A DNA stretch of 8,182 nucleotides, taken from Aurantimonadaceae bacterium (lineage in GTDB: Bacteria > Pseudomonadota > Alphaproteobacteria > Rhizobiales > Rhizobiaceae). Shown piece after piece: positions 1-7,259 of this stretch. The stretch is taken from NCBI GenBank assembly GCA_003232595.1, contig QIIJ01000020.1, forward strand, positions 1 through 8,182. Direction: 5' to 3'. The notes below the pieces were generated by a model, which saw only the letters and a list, made by a program, of their open reading frames with translations, did no database searches and was not told the origin of the DNA. A program made the position numbers and the translations under genes. Each line of letters starts with the position of its first letter. Within the stretch, counting starts at the first letter, position 1.

Positions 1-80
1 GGCAGTTCGTCCGCAATATTTGCAACATCCGGCCTGTTGCCGGAAGTTTCGCCACCCAGTAATGCAGAAAATCTACTCAT
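1..80 (-). CDS. cpaF: Probable CpaF, Tad pilus assembly ATPase (N-terminal fragment)
   Basis: An ATG at 80 on the minus strand opens a frame that runs off the window edge after 26 codons (MSRFSALLGG...). It starts 24 bases after the cpaE stop, and AGGAAA and AGGG purine runs lie just upstream of the ATG as a possible ribosome binding site. The visible residues are only the variable N-terminal tail; no Walker motif or other domain of the secretion ATPase is inside the window. The call rests on position: in alphaproteobacterial Tad loci the gene directly after cpaE is normally cpaF (TadA), the cytoplasmic hexameric ATPase that powers pilus assembly. It could be another tad gene if the order differs here. 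Confidence 0.6.
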   Translation of the reverse strand, partial: MSRFSALLGGETSGNRPDVANIADEL

Positions 81-104
81 CGAAATTACCCTGTTTCCTG
101 CTTA

Positions 105-1331
105 CTATGCAGATTTTCGTTTAAAGAAATTCCGGCCAATTCCCGACAGGAAGGTATTTGGCCGGCTTTCTGTTTCAGCCGGACTTGAAAACAGTATCTG
201 CTTTAAATCGCTGACAACGTTGGAGCCGGACTTTACGGCATCAATCGGCCTGGCGGTTTCCACCGCTTCGCGCACAAGCCGGTAGTTATTGGCAATGCCG
301 CCGCGATAATGCGCTCCAAAAGCCCGTTCAAAGTCTGAATTTTTCAACCCGCCGCTAAAATTACTATTGCTCTCAAAGCGATTGACAATCACCTGCGGGT
401 CCTGCTCAACCCCCTTGCGATCAACAACTGCCGAGACCAGCCGCTGGGTCTGGCGAATGCACGGCAGTGTCATGTCAGAAACGATATAAAGACTGCTTGA
501 ACCCTGGATAACCGCATCGGTCCATGGAAACCAGAACCGCGGCATATCTATGATTACATTGTCAAAATTGCTCGCTACCAGATCAAGAAGCTGGACAACA
601 ACCTCCGGTTTGAAAGATTGCATATCCGTTGGATTACTTGGTGCCGCCACCAGTGAAAGACCGGAATTATGGGTGGAAAGCATCACCTCAAGCAATTGCC
701 GGTCCAGTCTTTCCGGTGCCGTATCAATGGCATAGGCATCGAACCGCGGTTCGATATCAAGATATTCAGCGCATTGCCCATGCTGTAAATTAAGATCAAC
801 CACGCAGGTTGATTTACCTTCCGCTTTCATCGCCTCATGCAACAAAAAGCCGGTCTGCAATACCAGTGTAGTTGCACCCACACCCCCGGCCGCCGGCATA
901 AATGTTATGATTTCGGCTTCTGTGCCCGGTGTGGCTGTATTGACGGTTTTAATAGCATTGGCACAAGCTTCGATCACATTGATCTTTTCGTCAGACTTCA
1001 GAACAAAGTCCGAGATTTTCATTTGCATTAATATGCGCACGGTGCCCGGATCAAAACTGTTCATGACTACAAGCACCGGCAAAGCATCAATCTCGCCAAC
1101 AAATCGCTGAAGCACCTCAAGGTCGGTTGTTTGACAATCATTCATGTCAACAATTACCGCGTCAAATTTGGGCCAGTCCACATCACAATTCAGTTGCCCA
1201 ACGGAAGCTTCCATATGTGCAAGTTCAACAGCTGGAAAATCACCCGCCTGCTCGACCAGCCGCGTCTTGAAATCACCATCCGTTGTGATCAGGCAAATTT
1301 TCCTGGCGCCAATTCTTGATGTACTTGCCAT
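105..1331 (-). CDS. cpaE: CpaE/TadZ-family pilus assembly protein with degenerate P-loop
   Basis: This 408-residue protein has the CpaE layout. An N-terminal receiver-like domain (about 10-130) is followed by a MinD/ParA-like ATPase domain (about 140-385). CpaE/TadZ proteins place the Tad machine at its cell site, commonly the pole, from the cytoplasmic face of the membrane. The receiver part keeps an aspartate (D62 in VIVDMND) near the usual phosphoacceptor position and a lysine (K112 in DFVLK). The P-loop reads PAAGGVGATT (146-155), with alanine at both lysine positions of the deviant Walker A motif (KGGxGKT). A DLNLQHG segment (179-185) and a VIIDMPR Walker B-like strand (259-265) follow. 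The ATG at 1331 has only a weak GGA-type ribosome binding site. The gene lies 52 bases after the lipoprotein gene and 24 bases before the probable cpaF, so it is probably co-transcribed with both. The stop is TAG. Confident of the family; whether it hydrolyses ATP is open. Confidence 0.9.
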   Translation of the reverse strand: MASTSRIGARKICLITTDGDFKTRLVEQAGDFPAVELAHMEASVGQLNCDVDWPKFDAVIVDMNDCQTTDLEVLQRFVGEIDALPVLVVMNSFDPGTVRILMQMKISDFVLKSDEKINVIEACANAIKTVNTATPGTEAEIITFMPAAGGVGATTLVLQTGFLLHEAMKAEGKSTCVVDLNLQHGQCAEYLDIEPRFDAYAIDTAPERLDRQLLEVMLSTHNSGLSLVAAPSNPTDMQSFKPEVVVQLLDLVASNFDNVIIDMPRFWFPWTDAVIQGSSSLYIVSDMTLPCIRQTQRLVSAVVDRKGVEQDPQVIVNRFESNSNFSGGLKNSDFERAFGAHYRGGIANNYRLVREAVETARPIDAVKSGSNVVSDLKQILFSSPAETESRPNTFLSGIGRNFFKRKSA

Positions 1332-1383
1332 ATTATTATCCGGTTGATTGTTTTATTGATGTCGATTTGTTGAATACGGCCTG

Positions 1384-1704
1384 CTAGGGTTTGGGGCCTG
1401 ACGGCGAAGGTACCGGCACAAGCGAAATCGTATTTCCGCCAGATGTTCCGGTTTCGGGTGGCGCGCGGTAGGCATCGATGGCGTTTGTCGCCTTGGCACC
1501 ATCTGTGTGTACATGGGTTCGCTCAACATATCTCGGCCACGGGTCCACGGTCTGCAAGGCTGTATTGGTGGCCATGGCGTTGCCAAAACTCGGCGCAATT
1601 GCATCCTGACGAACACGATATTCAGCGCAACCAGTCATCACAAAAAATATGGCGACCAGGGTCAGTGATGTGACGGCCTGTGGTTTAATATTTGAATATT
1701 TCAT
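1384..1704 (-). CDS. Small Tad-locus lipoprotein in the cpaD position
   Basis: This 106-residue protein starts with a lysine-containing n-region and a hydrophobic stretch (about 11-24) that ends in a lipobox, VMTG-C26. It should therefore be a lipoprotein with a mature chain of 81 residues. After the cysteine comes a segment, GNAMATNTALQTVDPWPRY (41-59), that looks like the conserved core. The tail is rich in proline, glycine and serine (82-106) and looks disordered. The gene begins 10 bases after the cpaC stop, with an AGAGGCAGG purine run ahead of the ATG, so it is tightly coupled to the secretin gene. Its place between cpaC and cpaE is that of cpaD, but full CpaD lipoproteins are about twice as long, and I do not see their features here. 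A role beside the secretin in the outer membrane is inferred from the lipobox and neighbours only. The stop is TAG. Confidence 0.8.
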   Translation of the reverse strand: MKYSNIKPQAVTSLTLVAIFFVMTGCAEYRVRQDAIAPSFGNAMATNTALQTVDPWPRYVERTHVHTDGAKATNAIDAYRAPPETGTSGGNTISLVPVPSPSGPKP

Positions 1705-1714
1705 GGTCCTGCCT

Positions 1715-3106
1715 CTAGTTCAGATCAATGATATGGCCAATTGGCAGGGATTGTGTTCCCCCTTTTGCCAGCCGACGCAAAGATTGGGGCGTACGCTCAT
1801 CCTTGCCGCGCAGAAAAATATCGATGTCATTGCCGGGCAAAGTCGCACTCAACGGGGTCAAAATGCGCTTTCCCGGCTCAATCGGTTTTACCAGGCGCGG
1901 CGTAACTATGATCACCAGATCGGTTTCCTTGCGGCGATACGAGACACTGCGAAACAGCGCGCCAAGCACCGGAATATCACTAAGCCAGGGCAATTGCCTT
2001 CTGCTGACTTCACGAGAGTTCTGCAGCAGCCCCGCCATCACGAAACTTTGCCCGTCACGCAGTTGCACAGTTGTTTTTGCCCTGCGGACAATCAGACTGG
2101 GAATTTCAACTTCACCAAAATTCACTGAATTGGCAAAGTCAATTTCGCTGACTTCGGGCGCAATTTCAAGATTGATAATGCCATCTTTCAGCACGGTGGG
2201 CGTAAATTCCAGGCCTACGCCGAATTTCTTGAACTCAACGGTTACACTGCCATTGTTTCCCTGGGCAACGGGGATTGGAAATTCCCCACCGGCAAGAAAA
2301 CTGGCCGTCTGGCCCGAAAGAGCGACCAGATTTGGCTCCGCCAGTCGCCGGGCAAGTCCCTTTTCCTCCAGGGCATTGATCAAGGCATCGACGGATATAT
2401 TGCCGGTGCTCAAAACCGTGCCGAGGACCGCACCAAATGGTGAGGCGCCACTGACCAGACCGCCAGCACCCAAAGTGGAGCTGAACCGCCTTCCCAACAC
2501 ATCCCAGCGGATACCGATTTCCTTACTGCGATTGCGTGAGGCCTCAATAAAACGGACCTCCAATTGCACCTGCTGGGAGCTTGTAACAGCAAGTGACGAT
2601 AAAACCTCGTCGCCATATTTTTCGGCAATTTCCTTTGCCCTTGCAACCGAGGGCGCATCCTTGGCACCGCCGGAAAGAACAATTCGGCCATTGGCGGTTG
2701 AGACCTTGATGTTTGATCCGGGCAGCCTGGCGCGCAATACCTTTTTCAGGCTGGTTGTATCATAGGATACTTCGATATCCATCTGGCCTATCAGCTGCTT
2801 ATCGCGGCCAAAAAGCGCAATACCTGTGGTGCCTATATTGTTACCGAGAATATAGAATGAATTGTCAGTAAGCGGTTCCACATTGGCAATATCGGGATCA
2901 CCAACCACAATTTCACTGAATGGTTTGTTGGTGCGCACAGTTTGCGGCTTGCCCCTGGTCACCCGCACCGTCGCGGTGGTTGCGCCTGAGCGCAATTTGA
3001 TTACCCCGTGGTTTCCGGCCAATGCCGAAACCGGTGGCAATACAACTACGCCGGTCAGTGCGACCATGGTCATAGCCAATAAATTTTTCTTCAGGATGTT
3101 TTTCAT
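1715..3106 (-). CDS. cpaC: CpaC/RcpA secretin of the Tad pilus
   Basis: CpaC forms the outer-membrane ring through which the Flp/Tad pilus leaves the cell. The 463-residue product has a signal peptide with KNILKK n-region, hydrophobic core (about 9-25) and likely cleavage after ALA (28-30). An N-terminal pilus-secretin domain follows (about 38-115, with PFSEIVVGDPDIANV). Next is a BON-like region (about 118-175, with VLSGGAKD), then the secretin core (about 178-407). The core shows QVQLEVRFIEASR, a LARRLAEPNLVALSGQ segment, the VPSLIVRRA-type strand (336-343) and the C-terminal GLLQNSREVSRRQLPWLSDIPVLGALF region (from 359). The ATG at 3106 is preferred because it gives a classic signal peptide and has GGGAAG 7 bases upstream. 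A GTG at 3145 would add 13 residues and also has a purine-rich site (AAGGGAA). The stop is TAG, 10 bases before the lipoprotein gene. Confidence 0.95.
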   Translation of the reverse strand: MKNILKKNLLAMTMVALTGVVVLPPVSALAGNHGVIKLRSGATTATVRVTRGKPQTVRTNKPFSEIVVGDPDIANVEPLTDNSFYILGNNIGTTGIALFGRDKQLIGQMDIEVSYDTTSLKKVLRARLPGSNIKVSTANGRIVLSGGAKDAPSVARAKEIAEKYGDEVLSSLAVTSSQQVQLEVRFIEASRNRSKEIGIRWDVLGRRFSSTLGAGGLVSGASPFGAVLGTVLSTGNISVDALINALEEKGLARRLAEPNLVALSGQTASFLAGGEFPIPVAQGNNGSVTVEFKKFGVGLEFTPTVLKDGIINLEIAPEVSEIDFANSVNFGEVEIPSLIVRRAKTTVQLRDGQSFVMAGLLQNSREVSRRQLPWLSDIPVLGALFRSVSYRRKETDLVIIVTPRLVKPIEPGKRILTPLSATLPGNDIDIFLRGKDERTPQSLRRLAKGGTQSLPIGHIIDLN

Positions 3107-3224
3107 CACACAGCTTCCCGTTCTGCGTATTTTAAAATCACTCACGTCGTTCCCTTTCGGTGCCCTTGGGCACTATCGGCTTATCACCACTCCGTCCCCG
3201 GGTGATGACTGGCTTGTAGAATTT
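3107..3224 (-). other. cpaB-cpaC gap with a hairpin ahead of an alternative cpaC start
   Basis: These 118 bases separate the cpaB stop from the preferred cpaC ATG. They hold a 14-base near-palindrome, GTGCCC-TT-GGGCAC, at 3160-3173. It lies 14 bases upstream of the in-frame GTG at 3145 and could fold as a 5-bp stem with a four-base loop close to that codon's ribosome binding site. A second weak stem (ATCACC at 3183-3188 against GGTGAT at 3201-3206, 12-base loop) lies between it and the cpaB stop. Neither has a U-tract, so they do not look like terminators. An effect on cpaC translation is possible but not shown. Confidence 0.3.
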
Positions 3225-4121
3225 CTATTGGTTTGGCACTTCATATTCCTGAGTGGCTTTTGGACGCCGCACGACCACCATTGAGACATTCTTTATGGCT
3301 GACGGGGCTGGCACCAGTGAATTGGCCTTCACCGGCTGCGGTGGAACAAAACTTCCAAGATCTGAAAGCTTTATGGTTTTGGGCTCATCAACACTTTGGT
3401 CGCCAGCCGAGCGCAACAGCAAGGACAGATCGCCAACCGTTGAGGCAAGTGCTACTTTCTGCGCGTCAATGGAATTCAGTTCCAGTGTTACAGCTTTGGC
3501 CACCTGCGGCTGGTCGGAACGCTCATCGGCAAACTGATCAACTGTCAGCACCCGCACCCCCTGCAACAGCAAATCTGCGATTGAACTTTTTTTGTTACGA
3601 CGACGATCTCCGTCGATACCGGTTTGTATGGTTACCGAACGCGTTAAAACAACGTCAACCCGATCACCCGGCAGAATAAAACCTGCAACCCCGGCCACAT
3701 CATTGACCCTGATTGTCACGGCCCGGTTGCCTTCGGCGATTACCTGCGAAAGTGAAGCTTTTTCATTCGATCCGGTAATTTTGGAAGAAAGCACCGGTTC
3801 ATTGATCTCAATCGGACGCAGGGCAACACGCGAACCATCTTTCAGCATTTCTTCTATCGAGCCATAAGCACCCTGAGGCAGCGCATTTTGAGGCCAGGAA
3901 ATTTCCGTGAGATTGCCGCTTTCCAGAATTGTACCAAAACTCAATGGCTTGCTGGCAACAACAACTTTCCTGAATTTCTGCTCCGGTTTTACCACATCAA
4001 TCATCGATGCAGCCGTGACCTGCGGCTGGCCCTGCTGATTCAACAGATAGTTGGCACCGAATACAAACCCGCCACCAACAAGCACCGTAAGAACCAGAAA
4101 TATTATTGCTTTTTTTATCAC
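3225..4121 (-). CDS. cpaB: CpaB/RcpC Flp pilus assembly protein
   Basis: CpaB (RcpC) is a membrane-anchored periplasmic factor that works with the CpaC secretin in Tad pilus assembly. The product is 298 residues from the GTG at 4121. It has a short basic n-region (MIKK) and one hydrophobic segment (about 5-22) that anchors or exports it. A SAF-like domain (about 50-113) follows, with VVVASKPLSFGTIL and GSRVALRPIEINEPVLSSKI. The RcpC-like domain (about 122-240) has GNRAVTIRVNDVAGVAGFILPGD ending in RVDVVLTR, and KAVTLELNSIDAQKVALAS. The tail is proline-rich. An in-frame TTG at 4163 would add 14 polar residues before the membrane segment and is preceded by a hairpin rather than a clean ribosome binding site, so the GTG is preferred, although its own site (GGGG) is weak. 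This is the first tad gene after gcvP, so its promoter may lie in the gap at 4122-4263. The stop is TAG. Confidence 0.92.
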   Translation of the reverse strand: MIKKAIIFLVLTVLVGGGFVFGANYLLNQQGQPQVTAASMIDVVKPEQKFRKVVVASKPLSFGTILESGNLTEISWPQNALPQGAYGSIEEMLKDGSRVALRPIEINEPVLSSKITGSNEKASLSQVIAEGNRAVTIRVNDVAGVAGFILPGDRVDVVLTRSVTIQTGIDGDRRRNKKSSIADLLLQGVRVLTVDQFADERSDQPQVAKAVTLELNSIDAQKVALASTVGDLSLLLRSAGDQSVDEPKTIKLSDLGSFVPPQPVKANSLVPAPSAIKNVSMVVVRRPKATQEYEVPNQ

Positions 4122-4162
4122 CGTGCAGCCCCGCTCTGCTATTCTTTGAACGGAACATAACA

Positions 4163-4183
4163 AGGCGGAATGAATCCCCGCCT
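4163..4183 (-). terminator. Possible weak terminator or leader hairpin between gcvP and cpaB
   Basis: AGGCGG (4163-4168) and CCGCCT (4178-4183) form a perfect 6-bp GC-rich stem with a 9-base loop. Read on the minus strand it is followed by TTGTTATGTT, a broken U-tract, about 80 bases after the gcvP stop. It could end gcvP transcription weakly or sit in the 5' leader of cpaB. The stem is short and the U-tract poor, so confidence is low. Confidence 0.25.
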
Positions 4184-4193
4184 AAAGAGTTGG

Positions 4194-4215
4194 GTAAAAT
4201 TTGTACTAATTTTAC
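4194..4215. promoter_or_regulatory. 22-base near-perfect palindrome, candidate operator before cpaB
   Basis: The arms GTAAAATT (4194-4201) and AATTTTAC (4208-4215) are exact inverted repeats around the core TGTACT. Since GTAC is itself a palindrome, only one base pair (4202/4207) breaks the symmetry over 22 bases. The centre is about 83 bases upstream of the cpaB GTG, in the gap after gcvP. The right arm read on the minus strand contains TAAAAT, which resembles a -10 hexamer, but I found no convincing -35 at normal spacing. The size and symmetry suit a dimeric regulator's operator; the AT-rich stem with a six-base core and no U-tract suits a terminator less well. I do not recognise the regulator. 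Confidence 0.4.
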
Positions 4216-4235
4216 TGCAGGCGCATGCCCTTAGG

Positions 4236-4258
4236 TAAGTACAACCATAATAAGTACA
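4236..4258. repeat. Direct repeat TAAGTACA, 15-base period
   Basis: TAAGTACA occurs at 4236-4243 and again at 4251-4258, so the two copies start 15 bases apart. They lie just after the gcvP stop and upstream of the 22-base palindrome. All three elements share a GTAC core. The pair could be half-sites for a regulator of the pilus genes. The region is AT-rich, so chance is not excluded. Confidence 0.3.
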
Positions 4259-4263
4259 GTATT

Positions 4264-7161
4264 CTATCCGGCCAATTCTTCAATCGGCGGACAAGAGCAA
4301 ATCAAGTTACGATCGCCTCCAACATTGTCGATACGACCAACCGGCGGCCAGTACTTTTGGGTATTATGGAAACCCAGCGGAAAGAACGCCTGATCCTTGT
4401 CATAGGGCATCTGCCAGTTGCTCATCAGCAGCAAATGTGTGTGCGGTGAATTTTTGACCAAATTGTTTTCAGGATCGGCTTTGCCTGATTCAATATCGGC
4501 AATTTCGCGACGGATGGTGATCAGCGCCTCGCAGAACCGGTCGATCTCTTTTTTTGATTCACTTTCGGTCGGTTCGATCATCATGGTTTCAGGCACCGGA
4601 AACGACATCGTCGGCGCATGAAACCCGTAATCTGCCAGCCGTTTGGCAACGTCTTCGACTTTGATACCGCTTTCCGGTGTGAAATGCCGCATTTCGATAA
4701 TGCACTCATGGGCGACATAACCGCCGGGGCCGGAATAGACAATCGGATAGTGGGGTGCCAACCTGCGGGCAATGTAGTTCGCATTGAGAATAGCAACTTT
4801 GGTTGCCCTGGTTAGTCCCTCACTGCCCATCATGGCAATATAGGACCAGGAGATCGGTAAAATCGACGCTGAGCCCCAGGGAGCAGCAGAAATCTGCCCA
4901 CCACCGGCATCGCTGCCGGCAGCCGGATTAACCCCGTCAATAACTTTGTGGCCGGGCGCAAAGGGCGCAAGATGCGCCTTCATGCCTATTGGTCCGACCC
5001 CCGGCCCGCCACCGCCATGGGGAATGCAAAATGTTTTGTGCAGGTTCATATGACAGACATCGGCGCCAATTTCCGCCGGGCGCACCAGACCCACAAGAGC
5101 ATTTAGGTTGGCCCCGTCAAAATATACCTGCCCGCCATTGTCGTGAATGATCCGGCAGATCTCGCTGATCGATTCTTCAAACACCCCGTGGGTCGAAGGA
5201 TATGTAATCATCAACGCGGCAAGATCATCCTTGTGGGTCTGGGCCTTGTCGCGCAGATCATCCACATCAACATTACCGTCCTCATCGCACTGAACCACAA
5301 CCACCTTCATCCCGGCCATGACGGCGCTGGCTGGATTGGTGCCGTGGGCGGAAGATGGGATCAAACAGATGTTACGCTGTCCTTCTCCAAGGCTCTCCTG
5401 ATAATGGCGGATGGTCAAAAGGCCGGCATATTCGCCCTGACTGCCCGCATTGGGTTGCAGTGAGACCGCATCAAAGCCGGTAATTTCGCACAACATGCCT
5501 TCCAGTTCTTCAAACAGCTGCTGATAACCCTGGCATTGATCCAGCGGCGCGAAGGGATGCATGTGAGCAAAATTGCGCAGGGTAATCGGGATCATTTCTG
5601 ATGTTGCATTGAGTTTCATCGTGCAGGAACCGAGCGGGATCATGCTTTGATCGAGTGATATATCCTTCATCTGCAAAGTGCGGATATACCGCATCATCTC
5701 GGTTTCGCTTTGGTATCGGGAAAATACCGGATGCTGAAGGAATTCTGATTGGCGCTGCAATGGTAAAAGAATGCACTCGCCGACCTTTTCATCAAGCTTG
5801 TCAATCGACACTTTGTTGAGCGCATTTGTCGAAAAACAGGTCCATACCCGCTCCACTTCCGCAGGACGGGTGGTCTCGTCCAGCGAAATACCGATATGAT
5901 CCGCATCGACCACCCGCACATTGATGCGCTTTTCGCGCGCGCGCGCCGCCACCCGATTGGCCTGGCCCGGCACCTTGATGGTGATCGTATCAAAATAGCA
6001 GTTGGTGACGATCTCATGGCCCATGGCGACCAGCCCGTCGCGCAATATCCCAGTCAAACGATGTACCCGGCGGGCAATCTTCAAAATGCCTTCCGGGCCG
6101 TGATAGAGCGCAAAGAAGCTGGCTGTGACCGCAAGCAGCACCTGTGCCGTACAGATATTGCTGGTTGCCTTGTCGCGGCGGATATGTTGCTCGCGGGTCT
6201 GCAACGCCATGCGAAGCGCATTATTGCCGTGTGAATCCTTCGACACCCCGATGATCCGTCCCGGAATGGCCCGTTTGTGGGCATCCATGGTGGCAAAGAA
6301 TGCAGCATGCGGCCCGCCATAACCCAATGGCACACCAAAACGCTGGGAATTGCCTATGGCCACATCGGCACCCAACTCCCCCGGTGGCGTTAACAGCGCC
6401 AGAGCCAGGAGATCAGTTGCCATGATGGCGAAGGCCTTCTGAGCATGAATATTCTCAATCACCGTCCTGAAGTCGCGCACCTCTCCGCTGGACCCTGGAT
6501 AGGACAGCAGTGCCCCAAAAATCTGGTGAGCATCCAGCTCGCTGAATGGGTCGCCAACAATGATCTCAAATCCGAAGGCATCGGCCCGGGTTTTCAGCAC
6601 GGCAATGGTTTGCGGATGGGTATCGCGGTCAACAAAAAAGACATTGCTCTTTGATTTTGCCACCCGCTTTGCCATAGCCATTGCTTCGGCGGCAGCTGTT
6701 GCTTCATCAAGCAGCGAGGCATTGGCCATGGGAAGCCCTGTCAGATCCTGCACCATCTGCTGAAAATTGAGCAGCGCTTCAAGCCGCCCCTGACTGACTT
6801 CGGCCTGATAGGGCGTATAGGCCGTATACCAGCCGGGATTTTCCAGAATTTTCCGCAAAATCACCTTGGGTGTAACAGTGCCATAATATCCCATGCCCAT
6901 CATCGAGGTGAAAACCTCGTTGCGGTCTGCCATTTTGCGCAAATAAGAGAGCGATTCCCGCTCGCTTAACGGTGCGGGAAGTGCCAGCGGACGATCTGCC
7001 ATGATTGAAGGTGGCACGACCTTCGAGACCAGATCATCCAGAGTGTCAGCCTGCACGACCTTCAGCATATCATCAATATCACCCTGGCGCGGTCCGATAT
7101 GACGGGGAATGAGGTTTGCACCGGGTCTAAGGTCGTTTAATGAAGGGCGATGATCGGACAT
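4264..7161 (-). CDS. gcvP: Glycine dehydrogenase (aminomethyl-transferring), P-protein
   Basis: GcvP is the PLP enzyme of the glycine cleavage system. It decarboxylates glycine and transfers the aminomethyl group to the lipoyl arm of GcvH. The product is 965 residues, the normal length of the single-chain (fused) form. The N-terminal half shows RHIGP (20-24), GYYGT (91-95), PYQAE (117-121) and LLDEATAAAEAMA (from 150). The C-terminal half shows GSCTMKLN (511-518) and NLHKTFCIPHGGGGPG, whose lysine at 709 is the expected Schiff-base residue for PLP. A glycine-rich loop follows at 716-721. The ATG at 7161 is chosen because it has AAGAGG 5 bases upstream and leads directly into the conserved start. 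An in-frame TTG at 7212 would add 17 unconserved residues. The gene follows gcvH in the same direction but is separated by 312 bases containing a palindromic repeat, so its coupling to gcvTH may be partial. The stop is TAG. Confidence 0.98.
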   Translation of the reverse strand: MSDHRPSLNDLRPGANLIPRHIGPRQGDIDDMLKVVQADTLDDLVSKVVPPSIMADRPLALPAPLSERESLSYLRKMADRNEVFTSMMGMGYYGTVTPKVILRKILENPGWYTAYTPYQAEVSQGRLEALLNFQQMVQDLTGLPMANASLLDEATAAAEAMAMAKRVAKSKSNVFFVDRDTHPQTIAVLKTRADAFGFEIIVGDPFSELDAHQIFGALLSYPGSSGEVRDFRTVIENIHAQKAFAIMATDLLALALLTPPGELGADVAIGNSQRFGVPLGYGGPHAAFFATMDAHKRAIPGRIIGVSKDSHGNNALRMALQTREQHIRRDKATSNICTAQVLLAVTASFFALYHGPEGILKIARRVHRLTGILRDGLVAMGHEIVTNCYFDTITIKVPGQANRVAARAREKRINVRVVDADHIGISLDETTRPAEVERVWTCFSTNALNKVSIDKLDEKVGECILLPLQRQSEFLQHPVFSRYQSETEMMRYIRTLQMKDISLDQSMIPLGSCTMKLNATSEMIPITLRNFAHMHPFAPLDQCQGYQQLFEELEGMLCEITGFDAVSLQPNAGSQGEYAGLLTIRHYQESLGEGQRNICLIPSSAHGTNPASAVMAGMKVVVVQCDEDGNVDVDDLRDKAQTHKDDLAALMITYPSTHGVFEESISEICRIIHDNGGQVYFDGANLNALVGLVRPAEIGADVCHMNLHKTFCIPHGGGGPGVGPIGMKAHLAPFAPGHKVIDGVNPAAGSDAGGGQISAAPWGSASILPISWSYIAMMGSEGLTRATKVAILNANYIARRLAPHYPIVYSGPGGYVAHECIIEMRHFTPESGIKVEDVAKRLADYGFHAPTMSFPVPETMMIEPTESESKKEIDRFCEALITIRREIADIESGKADPENNLVKNSPHTHLLLMSNWQMPYDKDQAFFPLGFHNTQKYWPPVGRIDNVGGDRNLICSCPPIEELAG

Positions 7162-7218
7162 GGGGGCCTCTTGGGGGATTTGGAGGAAGTTCGAATTCGT
7201 GGGGTAATCCAACGCTCA

Positions 7219-7236
7219 ATCTCCTTGCAGGGGGAT
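7219..7236. repeat. Small hairpin, possibly a decayed relative of the neighbouring repeat
   Basis: ATCTCC (7219-7224) and GGGGAT (7231-7236) pair with one G-T wobble around a six-base loop, TTGCAG. On the minus strand this reads ATCCCCCTGCAAGGAGAT, which resembles the CCTCCCC...GGGGAGG hairpin heading each repeat unit at 7260-7418. The likeness is weak. Confidence 0.25.
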
Positions 7237-7259
7237 GTCCCACATGGAAATTCGCTCGC

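Noticed and set aside
1728..2765. Long plus-strand open frame of 345 codons opposite cpaC
   Set aside because: It lies antisense to a clearly recognisable secretin gene, its product is serine/arginine-rich with no family resemblance, and it has no context as a gene. It is a shadow of cpaC codon use.
3183..3206. ATCACC/GGTGAT inverted repeat as a terminator after cpaB
   Set aside because: The stem is six base pairs with a 12-base loop and no U-tract, in the middle of an apparent operon.
5934..5946. Alternating CG run, 13 bases, possibly Z-DNA prone or slippage prone
   Set aside because: It encodes the Ala-Arg-Ala-Arg stretch of GcvP in frame and is an ordinary consequence of codon use in a GC-moderate gene.
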